A DNA stretch of 5,522 nt, from the NCBI GenBank assembly GCA_021737245.1, contig JAIPEI010000270.1:1-5522 (forward strand). The letters run 5' to 3'. A program made the translations under genes and the position numbers. Below the pieces are notes generated by a model. It saw only the letters and a program-made list of their open reading frames with translations, searched no databases and was not told the origin of the DNA. Positions 1 to 5,476 of this stretch are shown one piece after another; the stretch's first letter is position 1; each line of letters starts with the position of its first letter. The stretch comes from Deltaproteobacteria bacterium (GTDB taxonomy: Bacteria; Desulfobacterota; DSM-4660; Desulfatiglandales; HGW-15).

Positions 1-81
1 GGCCACGGCCCCGTGCAGGGCTCTATGACCGGGAAGGGGCTTCCGGGCGGCTGCGGTGGGTCGGGGAAGCAACGGATCTAA
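1..81 (+). CDS. Possible 3' end of an upstream gene, cut by the window edge
   Basis: Reading frame 1 is open from the window edge to a TAA at 79-81 and would give the last 26 residues of a Gly-rich C-terminus. By hand count about 85% of third positions are G or C in this frame, against about 63% in the frame that stays open into the next feature, so the phase slightly favours frame 1. The stretch is only 27 codons, so this is weak evidence. No family can be recognised. The alternative is that frame 3, which is also open from the window edge, is the real gene and runs on to 311. Confidence 0.25.
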   Translation, partial: GHGPVQGSMTGKGLPGGCGGSGKQRI

Positions 82-83
82 GG

Positions 84-311
84 GTGATGGACGCGGAAAG
101 CCACGTCATCCTCTGCGACGGGCCGCCCTTCGAGTGGAGCCCGCCTTCGCGCGGCACAGATGCCGATCCGCTCGGGCGGATCGGCCGGCTGGTGTTTCCC
201 GGGCCGGTCCTGACCCCGAACGGCCGGCTCGACTCCGGCGTCCTGAGCGTCGTGGAGAGGATGCTGAATTTGATCCTTTCCCCTTACCCCTCTAATCCTC
301 TTCTCCCTTGA
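84..311 (+). CDS. Short unidentified protein, or the 3' end of a gene entering from the left
   Basis: This frame begins with GTG at 84 or ATG at 87 and ends at TGA 309-311, giving about 75 residues. Hand counts over the first 62 codons give roughly 71, 50 and 89% G+C at codon positions 1, 2 and 3, the typical signature of real coding in high-GC DNA; the reverse frame lacks it. The last dozen codons lose this bias. The predicted protein contains LCDGPPFEW and ends in a hydrophobic stretch followed by SPYPSNP. I recognise no family, membrane segment or catalytic motif. The ribosome site is poor: only AAGG at 80-83, very close to the ATG. The frame stays open back to position 3, so it could instead be the C-terminus of a longer protein, or be joined to frame 1 by a frameshift. 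It converges on the minus-strand gene ending at 284 and overlaps it by 28 bases. Confidence 0.5.
   Translation: MMDAESHVILCDGPPFEWSPPSRGTDADPLGRIGRLVFPGPVLTPNGRLDSGVLSVVERMLNLILSPYPSNPLLP
162..185. repeat. Perfect 10-bp inverted repeat with 4-base loop
   Basis: The arms GCCGATCCGC (162-171) and GCGGATCGGC (176-185) are exact reverse complements around TCGG. No T-run follows on either strand, so it is not a standard intrinsic terminator. It lies inside the short plus-strand reading frame and could be a chance product of GC-rich codons. A role as an RNA hairpin near the 3' ends of the two converging units is possible but unsupported. Confidence 0.4.
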
Positions 312-1234
312 TAGTACCCGGCGACGGCATCCAGCCGCTCGAGGTAGGTCTCCTGGAAATGATAGCCGCCGAACCGCGCCACCTCGTCCCGCACCTTTCG
401 GGCCATGGGAAGGACATCGAGGCCGAAGGAGTTGATTCCGTCCCGGTCCGCATCGTGAAGGATGAGAACCGCGTAGTAGCTGATCAGGAGGCGGAGCCAG
501 GTGGCGCGCCGGAACAGGTAGGACCGGCCGCCGATGGTGTTCATGAAGAAGCCCGCGTAGCGGTAAAGCACCTCCCGCGAGGGTCGGATACCCTCGGGGT
601 CCGGGCATCGCTCGCCCAGGGTCAGCCACTGGTAGAGGATGTCCAGGTTCAGCTCCAGGGTGTCGCCTTCGTGCTGAATCACGTCTCTCGCCAGATGGAT
701 CTCACGATCGTCCAGCACCCGGAACAGGTGGTAGATGTTCCCGGTCATGACGGCGGGATCCAGGCCCTCGCCGGCCGGCAACGGAGGCCGGGCGGCGAGC
801 TTGCCCAGCGCCCGGACGAAGACGGTCCAGGCGTCGGCGTCTCTGGTCAGTCGCCGGACATAGGCTTGTTCGTCCAGGTAGCCGAAAAAGTCCCGGACAT
901 CGCGCTCGATCCGCACGCACTCGTCCACGCTGTTCTCGACCTCCAGGCCCTCCCCGCCTCCTGCGGTCCCGGGCAGTCCTTCCCCGTCTCCTTCCAGGGC
1001 AGGCGGTTCCTCCGGTGAGGACGGCGCCGCGGTTTCGGGGCCGGGCGGGACAGGCTGCCTGGGAACCTCCGGGGACGGCTGTTCATCCGTCAGGGGGGCG
1101 GGCCCCGGCGCGGTGCCCGGTGCCGGCTCTTCGGCCGGTCTCGAGAACGCGAAATACGAGATCAGGCCGGCTGCTGCAAGGATGACGAGAACGAGGATCC
1201 AGAGTCCGGCGCGGCTCTTGCCTTTTTGTTCCAT
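284..1234 (-). CDS. Single-pass membrane-anchored protein of unknown function
   Basis: This 316-residue protein is not recognised. Residues 1-9 are short and basic, and about 11-28 form one hydrophobic helix (GLWILVLVILAAAGLISYF), so the N-terminus is probably cytoplasmic and the bulk lies on the outer face of the membrane. Residues about 31-98 are a Pro/Glu/Gly-rich, probably disordered linker. Residues about 100-312 look like a folded, mostly helical domain with YLDEQAY near 119-125, aromatic-rich segments (SYYAVLI), two cysteines (106, 210) and an acidic DxDxDG loop at 261-266. There is no lipobox, so this is an uncleaved anchor. The frame extends upstream to 1330, but ATG at 1234 is preferred: AGGAG (minus strand of 1240-1244) sits five bases ahead, the hydrophobic anchor follows at once, and the longer version would overlap the kinase. 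It starts 37 bases after the kinase stop and is probably co-transcribed with it, which suggests but does not prove a link to that signalling pathway. Confidence 0.85.
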   Translation of the reverse strand: MEQKGKSRAGLWILVLVILAAAGLISYFAFSRPAEEPAPGTAPGPAPLTDEQPSPEVPRQPVPPGPETAAPSSPEEPPALEGDGEGLPGTAGGGEGLEVENSVDECVRIERDVRDFFGYLDEQAYVRRLTRDADAWTVFVRALGKLAARPPLPAGEGLDPAVMTGNIYHLFRVLDDREIHLARDVIQHEGDTLELNLDILYQWLTLGERCPDPEGIRPSREVLYRYAGFFMNTIGGRSYLFRRATWLRLLISYYAVLILHDADRDGINSFGLDVLPMARKVRDEVARFGGYHFQETYLERLDAVAGYYQGRRGLEG

Positions 1235-1271
1235 GCGATCTCCTGGTCCGGTGGTTCGGGCGGGCTTTTTT

Positions 1272-2624
1272 TCAAACCCCCGAGGGGCTGTTCGACGGTC
1301 TGTCCCGTTCGGCCGGCTTTTCTCCGGCAACGGGCGCCTCTTTCTTCGCGTTCGCTCCAGGCGAAGGCGAGGGGAACGGGATTCGAATGGTGACCGACGT
1401 CCCCCGCTCTTCGGCGCTCTCGATGTGGATCTCGCCGTTGTGATTCATGACGATCTGGTGGGCCATGGTCAGGCCGAGACCGCCTCCCCGCGTCTTGGAG
1501 GTGACAAAGGGATCGTAGACGGAGTGGATCCGGTCCTCTTGAATTCCTTTCCCCGTGTCCGAGATGCGGATGCACAGGTTGCCGCCCTCGTCGAGGATGC
1601 GAATGTCCAGGGTCCCTCCGGGCTGCATGGCCTCGAGACCGTTCCGGGCGATGTTCAGGAGGGCCCGGGAGATCTGGGTGCAGTCCATCTCCACCAACGG
1701 GATGTCGTCGTCGATCCGGAAGCGCACCTCGACCTGGAACTCCCGGGCCATGGCCTCGATCCTGGGCGCGATCTCCTCGAAGACCGCTTCGATGCGGTTG
1801 GGCTTCAGGCTGGCGGTCAGGACCTCCGCAAACTCGTGCACCTGCTGCACCAGGGTCTCGAGCCGGGCCGTTTCCTCCAGGATGATGTCGGCGTACCGGG
1901 CGAGGCCGTCCCCGCCGTTCAACCGGGTCTTGATCCTTCGTGCAAAGCCCCCGATGGTCATGATGGGGTTGCGGATCTCGTGGGCGACCCCCTGGACCAG
2001 GTGCCCCATGGCGCTCAACCGCTCGCTTCGAATGAGCCGCTCCTGGGTCTTGAGGAGCTCCTGCTCCGTGAGCTGGAACTTGCGCTGGAGACGCTGGTAG
2101 AGCTTGGCGTTCTCCAGGGCCACGGCGATCTGCTGGGAGGCCGCGGTGAGAAGCTCCAGGTCCGTTCCGGTGAACGCTTCCCCGGACTTCTTGTTGATGA
2201 CCTGGAGGGCCCCGACAGGTCTGCCTCGGACGACCAGGGGCACGCAGATCATGGACCGGGTCTCGAAACCGGTCATGCGGTCGAACCTGTCGCTGAAGCG
2301 GGGGTCCTCCGCAGCGTCCTGGATCATCAGCGGCTCGCCGGTCTCGACCACATGCCCGGCGACGCCTTCCCCTACCCGGAGCCGGATTCCGCGGACGGGC
2401 TCCTTTTTTTCCCCCCGCGCGAAACGAACGAAAAGCTCCCCGGTGGCCTCTTCCAGCTCGTAGACGGTGCTGGCCGTGGCGTCCATGAACTCCTCGGCCC
2501 ACTGCATGGCGTGGTCGAGCACGGTCTCGATGTTGAGGCTGGAGTTGACGAGTGTGCCGAACCGGAGAATGGTCTCCAGCTCTCGAAGGTACAGATCCTC
2601 CCGGTTTTCGTGCGCTTTGCTCAA
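1272..2624 (-). CDS. Cytosolic GAF-domain sensor histidine kinase
   Basis: About 450 residues. A GAF sensor domain spans about residues 22-175, followed by a short coiled linker (LYQRLQRKF...LIRSERLSAMGHL). The HisKA dimerisation helix carries HEIRNP with phospho-accepting His215. The HATPase_c domain follows, with N-box NIARNGLEA (Asn328), G1 box SDTGKGI (Asp356), F-box YDPF and G2 box GGGLGL (about 380-385). All transmitter motifs are intact, so it should autophosphorylate; the E-x-x-N after the His also fits the phosphatase motif of NtrB-like kinases. There is no membrane segment, PAS or receiver domain, so it should sense a soluble ligand or redox cue through GAF. The C-terminus ends in a Pro/Ser/Lys-rich tail. 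No response regulator is adjacent, so its partner is unknown. The frame is open up to 2786, but the extra N-terminus looks non-coding and contains the promoter. TTG at 2624 is the best start downstream of it, though its ribosome site (GGGGA) is weak. Confidence 0.93.
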   Translation of the reverse strand: MSKAHENREDLYLRELETILRFGTLVNSSLNIETVLDHAMQWAEEFMDATASTVYELEEATGELFVRFARGEKKEPVRGIRLRVGEGVAGHVVETGEPLMIQDAAEDPRFSDRFDRMTGFETRSMICVPLVVRGRPVGALQVINKKSGEAFTGTDLELLTAASQQIAVALENAKLYQRLQRKFQLTEQELLKTQERLIRSERLSAMGHLVQGVAHEIRNPIMTIGGFARRIKTRLNGGDGLARYADIILEETARLETLVQQVHEFAEVLTASLKPNRIEAVFEEIAPRIEAMAREFQVEVRFRIDDDIPLVEMDCTQISRALLNIARNGLEAMQPGGTLDIRILDEGGNLCIRISDTGKGIQEDRIHSVYDPFVTSKTRGGGLGLTMAHQIVMNHNGEIHIESAEERGTSVTIRIPFPSPSPGANAKKEAPVAGEKPAERDRPSNSPSGV

Positions 2625-2684
2625 ACCGCGGTGTCCCCGGTGTGAGGTTCGTCCCTCGGGCAGGGCGATTCGGGTTGGTGATCC

Positions 2685-2715
2685 ATTATATACAGGACTT
2701 TGAGGCCGGGTGCAA
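2685..2715 (-). promoter_or_regulatory. Predicted sigma70-type promoter of the kinase / membrane-protein unit
   Basis: On the minus strand TTGCAC (2715-2710) is followed after 17 bases by TATATA (2692-2687), which overlaps a perfect TATAAT (2690-2685, 19-base spacing). Transcription would start near 2678 and leave a leader of about 55 bases before the TTG start at 2624. The site lies inside the longest possible kinase reading frame, which argues that the frame does not begin at 2786. Confidence 0.55.
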
Positions 2716-2811
2716 TGAAAACCCCGTGCGGCGGCATCGGGATCAGGGCTCGGGCGGTACGGTCCGATCACCGGGAGGGCTGACAAAATCGAACCCTTAC
2801 GGCCGGAACTG

Positions 2812-2820
2812 TGTTATAAA
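2812..2820 (+). promoter_or_regulatory. Predicted extended -10 promoter of surE
   Basis: TGTTATAAA matches the extended -10 form TGnTATAAT at eight of nine positions. There is no good -35 at 16-18 bases upstream; CTGACA at 2780-2785 is too far away. Extended -10 promoters can work without a strong -35. A start near 2827 would leave a leader of roughly 24 bases, which just holds the purine-rich ribosome site AAAGGGGGG at 2832-2840. Confidence 0.5.
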
Positions 2821-2850
2821 CAAAAGTCGCGAAAGGGGGGAACCATTACG

Positions 2851-3642
2851 ATGCGGGTGCTTCTCACAAACGACGACGGCATCCACGCCCCGGGGCTCCT
2901 GGCGCTCTACCAGGGGCTCCGGGAGGAGTTCGATGTCCACGTGGTGGCGCCGGAGGTGGAGATGAGCGCCGTGGGCCACGCCATCACCCTGAGCTCTCCG
3001 CTCCGGGTCCGTCCGGTGTGGCGGTCGGGCTCGTTCTTCGGACATGCGGTCTCGGGCACGCCGGCCGACTGCGTCAAGATCGCGGTGCAGGAACTGCTTC
3101 CGGAGCCGCCTGACGTCGTCCTCTCGGGCATCAACCTGGGGGCCAACGTGGGTGTGAACGTCCTCTACTCCGGAACGGTGTCCGCAGCCACGGAGGGCGC
3201 CTTCCTGGGAATCCGGTCGGACGCGATCTCCCTGGACGCGCTCCGGGACCCGGACTACCGGTTTCCGGCGATGTTCGCCCGGGAGCTCATCCGCTACCTC
3301 GCCGAGAACGGCTTGCGCGCCGGCACGGCCCTCAACGTGAATGTGCCGTCCGTGCCGCCTTCCCAGATCGCCGGGGTATCCGTGACCCGGCAGGGCGTCA
3401 GCCGTTTCAAGGAGCGCTTCGACCGCCGCATCGACCCCCGGGGAAACGCCTACTACTGGCTCACCGGCGAGATTCCGGTGGAGCCGGAAAACCCGGACAC
3501 CGACGGCGCCGCCCTGAAGGAGAACCGGATCACCATCACGCCCATTCACTACGACCTCACCAGCGTCGAGGATGTGGAGAGGCTGCGGGCGCGGAAGCTT
3601 CCGGAGTTTCGGCACCTGCAAGAACCCGCTCCGCCGCCCTGA
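2851..3642 (+). CDS. surE: 5'/3'-nucleotidase SurE
   Basis: SurE is a metal-dependent cytosolic phosphatase that converts nucleoside 5'- and 3'-monophosphates to nucleosides (EC 3.1.3.5 / 3.1.3.6) and is linked to survival in stationary phase and stress. The 263 residues are slightly longer than typical members of about 250. The N-terminus MRVLLTNDDGIHAPG carries the metal ligands Asp8 and Asp9. Ser39 (in VEMSAVGHA) and Asn95 (in LSGINLGANVG) fall exactly at the other two ligand positions known from the Thermotoga enzyme. SGTPADCVK (68-76) and YSGTVSAATEG are further family signatures. The segment VEMSAVGHA differs from the common NRSGAS form but keeps the serine. The start is secure, with a strong AAAGGGGGG ribosome site ten bases upstream. 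It is divergent from the kinase unit. Its last 86 bases overlap the 3' end of the convergent flavoprotein gene. The C-terminal tail (LQEPAPPP) is not conserved in type. Confidence 0.97.
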   Translation: MRVLLTNDDGIHAPGLLALYQGLREEFDVHVVAPEVEMSAVGHAITLSSPLRVRPVWRSGSFFGHAVSGTPADCVKIAVQELLPEPPDVVLSGINLGANVGVNVLYSGTVSAATEGAFLGIRSDAISLDALRDPDYRFPAMFARELIRYLAENGLRAGTALNVNVPSVPPSQIAGVSVTRQGVSRFKERFDRRIDPRGNAYYWLTGEIPVEPENPDTDGAALKENRITITPIHYDLTSVEDVERLRARKLPEFRHLQEPAPPP

Positions 3643-4915
3643 GGCCGGTCCGGACGCTCACCTCCATGCTGGCCCTGTAGAGGCCGTCCCCTGCGAACGC
3701 CCAGTTCGGGTCCAGGGCATCCAGCTGCTCTCTCATTCGCAGCTGGCGGGCCAGGGTCCCGGGCGGGAGCTGGACCCCGCCGAAGGGCCACCGGTAGACC
3801 CGGGAAAAGGTCACCTCGCTGGAAAGCCCGGACCACACCGAGTCCATGTCCCGCAGCACTGCTTCAACGGCCCCGGCATCCGGTCGATCCATCCATCGGG
3901 CGCTGGCGTCCCGGGTCAGGACCGCGGCGGCCAGTCCCTTTCCCTCCGGGATTCTCCCTTCCCCCTTGTGCTGATCCTGGATCACCGTGGCGATGGCCGG
4001 GACCTGGGACCGCAGAAAGGTGTTGATGAAGGAATGCTCGACGAACGGTCGTCGCTGTCCCAGGGCCACCACCATGGAGGGACTGTACCGGACCTCATCC
4101 AGGGTTCGCGCGAGCGGCTCGGGAAGTCCCTCGACGAGGCCGGGGACCAGGGGCGGGGGGACGGCAAAGACCACCTTGTCCACATCCCATGATCCGGCGT
4201 ACTTCCCTCCGGTCTCGACCCGGTAGGAAGCCGCTCCGGTCTTTCGAACCCCCAGGACCGGTGTGTGATCCTTGACCTCCAGCCTGTCCCGAAGCTTCCC
4301 GGTCACCATCCCCATGCCGCAGGCCAGGGTGTAGATCCGGAATCGGGCCAGGTTCGGAAGTGTGGCGAGAAAGGCGGCCCTGGAGTTTTCTTCCGGGACC
4401 CCGAGGAAGAGATCCGCGAAGATGGGATAGGCGATCTTTTCCAGGATCTCCTCACTGTAGTCCCGCAGGAGAAAGTCCCGGGCCGTCTCCCGTTCCAGCT
4501 CCAGGGTCTTCGGGGTGGGCCTGTGCAGGTTCAGGTGGGCCCCCAGGGTCCGGGCGTGGAGATAGAGCCGGACGAGGTCCGTCTTGTTTCCGAAGCTCAG
4601 CAGCTTGTATCTCAGAAAATCCGCGGGGGAGCCGATCTTGATCCTGTGCTCCTCCCCGTTCACGAACGTGGAGGACGTCCCCGGGGTCTCTCTCAGCTGA
4701 TCGGACAACCCCAGCTCCCGGATCAGGGAGAGAAACGCGCTGTGGGTCTCCGGAATGGTGTAGGCCCCCTTGTCGATGATGAACCCCCCCACCCGCTGGG
4801 AGCCCGTCCTGTCCCCTTCCCCCTTCTCGAAGATCACCGGTGCGGCACCGCTCCGCTGCAGACGGTACCCTGCCGCCAGACCCGCGATTCCCCCTCCGAC
4901 CACGGCCACGCGCAT
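3557..4915 (-). CDS. FAD-dependent amine-oxidase / protoporphyrinogen-oxidase-like protein
   Basis: A 452-residue flavoprotein. The N-terminus (MRVAVVGGGIAGLAAGYRL) is a Rossmann dinucleotide fold with GxGxxG-type glycines at 7-12 and Glu30 at the end of the second strand for the FAD ribose. A modified GG motif follows (QRVGGFIIDKGAYTIP, about 40-55). The centre (YPIFADLFLGVPEENS, PNLARF) resembles the substrate region of HemY/PPOX-type and related amine oxidases. The C-terminal FAD signature AFAGDGLYRASMEVSVRTG, with GDG at 409-411, is complete. There is no signal peptide or clear membrane helix. The exact substrate is not readable: porphyrinogen oxidation is one option; amine, carotenoid or quinone-related oxidation are others. 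ATG 4915 is supported by GGAGG five bases upstream. The gene lies 34 bases after the Lrp-type gene, probably in one transcript. The last 28 codons, a low-complexity Ala/Pro tail after the FAD motif, lie over the end of surE. Confidence 0.9.
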   Translation of the reverse strand: MRVAVVGGGIAGLAAGYRLQRSGAAPVIFEKGEGDRTGSQRVGGFIIDKGAYTIPETHSAFLSLIRELGLSDQLRETPGTSSTFVNGEEHRIKIGSPADFLRYKLLSFGNKTDLVRLYLHARTLGAHLNLHRPTPKTLELERETARDFLLRDYSEEILEKIAYPIFADLFLGVPEENSRAAFLATLPNLARFRIYTLACGMGMVTGKLRDRLEVKDHTPVLGVRKTGAASYRVETGGKYAGSWDVDKVVFAVPPPLVPGLVEGLPEPLARTLDEVRYSPSMVVALGQRRPFVEHSFINTFLRSQVPAIATVIQDQHKGEGRIPEGKGLAAAVLTRDASARWMDRPDAGAVEAVLRDMDSVWSGLSSEVTFSRVYRWPFGGVQLPPGTLARQLRMREQLDALDPNWAFAGDGLYRASMEVSVRTGLRAAERVLAGAETPEASAPAASPHPRRW

Positions 4916-4949
4916 GGCTTCCTCCGCAAATCGTCCGGAACTTCGTTGC

Positions 4950-5423
4950 TCAGACGGACCCCTGGGCTCCCCGCCTCAGCGGGATCCCGGCTCGTTCCTT
5001 CACGGTTTTCAGAACGATATTCGTCCGGGTGGAGCGGACCCCGCGGATCGAATGAACCTTCTCGAGGAGAAGTCGACCCAGATCGTCGTTGTCGGCGGCC
5101 CACACCTTCAGCAGGTAGCAGTCTTCACCCGAGATGTGGTGGACCTCCTGGACCTCGTCGATCTCCGCCAGGGCCTCGTCGATTGCCGCTTCGTCCGTAC
5201 GGATCTCCACCGTCAGAAACACGAACGCCAGCACCCCCAGCCCCAAGGCCCTGGGATTCAGCCTGGTGTGATAGGACTGGATGATTCCCTTGGCCTCCAG
5301 CTTGCGGATCCGTTCGAAAACCGCAGAAGGGGTCAGACCCACCGCCTTGCCGATCGCCGGGTTCGAGGCCCTCGAGTTGTTTTGAAGAATGCTTAGAATG
5401 TCGAGGTCTTTCTTGTTGATCAT
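4950..5423 (-). CDS. Lrp/AsnC family transcriptional regulator
   Basis: At 157 residues this has the usual length for the family. Residues 2-60 form the AsnC-type helix-turn-helix: MINKKDLDILSILQNNSRAS, then GLTPSAVFERIRKLEAKGII as the recognition helix and wing. Residues about 62-142 form the RAM ligand-binding and oligomerisation domain, with VQEVHHISGEDCYLLKV (91-107) at the effector-binding loop and IRGVRSTRTNIVLKTVKE at the end. Members bind DNA as dimers to octamers and usually respond to amino acids or other small metabolites. The motif of siroheme decarboxylases AhbA/AhbB, which share this fold, is absent, so it should be a true regulator. ATG 5423 has GGAGGA eight bases upstream. It is the first gene of a unit with the flavoprotein, and its leader carries a palindrome suited to autoregulation. 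The natural target is probably this operon; the effector is unknown. Confidence 0.95.
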   Translation of the reverse strand: MINKKDLDILSILQNNSRASNPAIGKAVGLTPSAVFERIRKLEAKGIIQSYHTRLNPRALGLGVLAFVFLTVEIRTDEAAIDEALAEIDEVQEVHHISGEDCYLLKVWAADNDDLGRLLLEKVHSIRGVRSTRTNIVLKTVKERAGIPLRRGAQGSV

Positions 5424-5443
5424 TCCGTGTCTCCTCCAATGTT

Positions 5444-5458
5444 TTGACTATTTGTCAA
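5444..5458. promoter_or_regulatory. Candidate Lrp-type operator overlapping the -10
   Basis: TTGACTATTTGTCAA is a 15-base palindrome with 5-bp arms (TTGAC/GTCAA) around an AT-rich centre, the length and layout seen in Lrp/AsnC family sites. It covers the predicted -10 of the regulator's own promoter, so binding would block transcription. A second small palindrome, TGTCAAGACA (5471-5480), sits on the -35. Two such sites one to two helical turns apart are expected for this family. This is inferred from position and symmetry only. Confidence 0.4.
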
Positions 5459-5476
5459 TGTATGGTTCAATGTCAA
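5447..5476 (-). promoter_or_regulatory. Predicted promoter of the Lrp-flavoprotein unit
   Basis: On the minus strand a perfect TTGACA (5476-5471) is followed after 18 bases by AATAGT (5452-5447), which matches the -10 consensus at four of six positions. Transcription would begin near 5440, leaving a short leader with GGAGGA at 5437-5432. A second TTGACA occurs 18 bases further on (5458-5453) but has no plausible -10, since it is followed by the ribosome site. The region is clearly more AT-rich than the surrounding genes. Confidence 0.5.

Noticed and set aside
308..1018. 236-residue plus-strand frame antisense to the membrane protein
   Set aside because: It is a codon-mirror shadow; the minus frame has a clear anchor, ribosome site and start.
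1162..2502. 446-residue minus-strand frame overlapping the kinase
   Set aside because: It is an Arg/Gly/Pro-rich composition shadow in the -1 phase with no domain; only the slippery site makes it worth a note.
1113..2645. 510-residue plus-strand open frame antisense to the kinase
   Set aside because: It is the mirror of the kinase codons in high-GC DNA, has no recognisable domain or ribosome site, and the opposite strand carries all histidine kinase motifs.
2621..2686. 21-residue upstream reading frame whose TGA overlaps the kinase TTG
   Set aside because: Its ATG lies inside the TATAAT box and would precede the transcript start, so it is unlikely to be translated from that promoter.
2677..2772. 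GATCACC inverted copies near both divergent promoters
   Set aside because: Only seven bases, about 80 bases apart and without extended symmetry; too easily due to chance.
1272..2786. Kinase starting at 2786 (504 residues)
   Set aside because: The extra 54 residues look non-coding and contain the -10 and -35 elements; no homologous domain is visible there.
2625..2850. Riboswitch, small RNA or terminator in the divergent spacer
   Set aside because: The predicted leaders are short and no hairpin with a T-run or known aptamer core is visible.
4265..5284. 339-residue plus-strand frame over the flavoprotein and Lrp genes
   Set aside because: It runs antisense across two confidently identified genes and the gap between them, and has Pro/Arg/Gly-rich shadow composition.
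4950..5423. Siroheme decarboxylase (AhbA/AhbB) in place of a regulator, given the PPOX-like neighbour
   Set aside because: The Ahb signature around HNYxRxHxYNxWFT is absent; the RAM-domain loop is the normal Lrp type.
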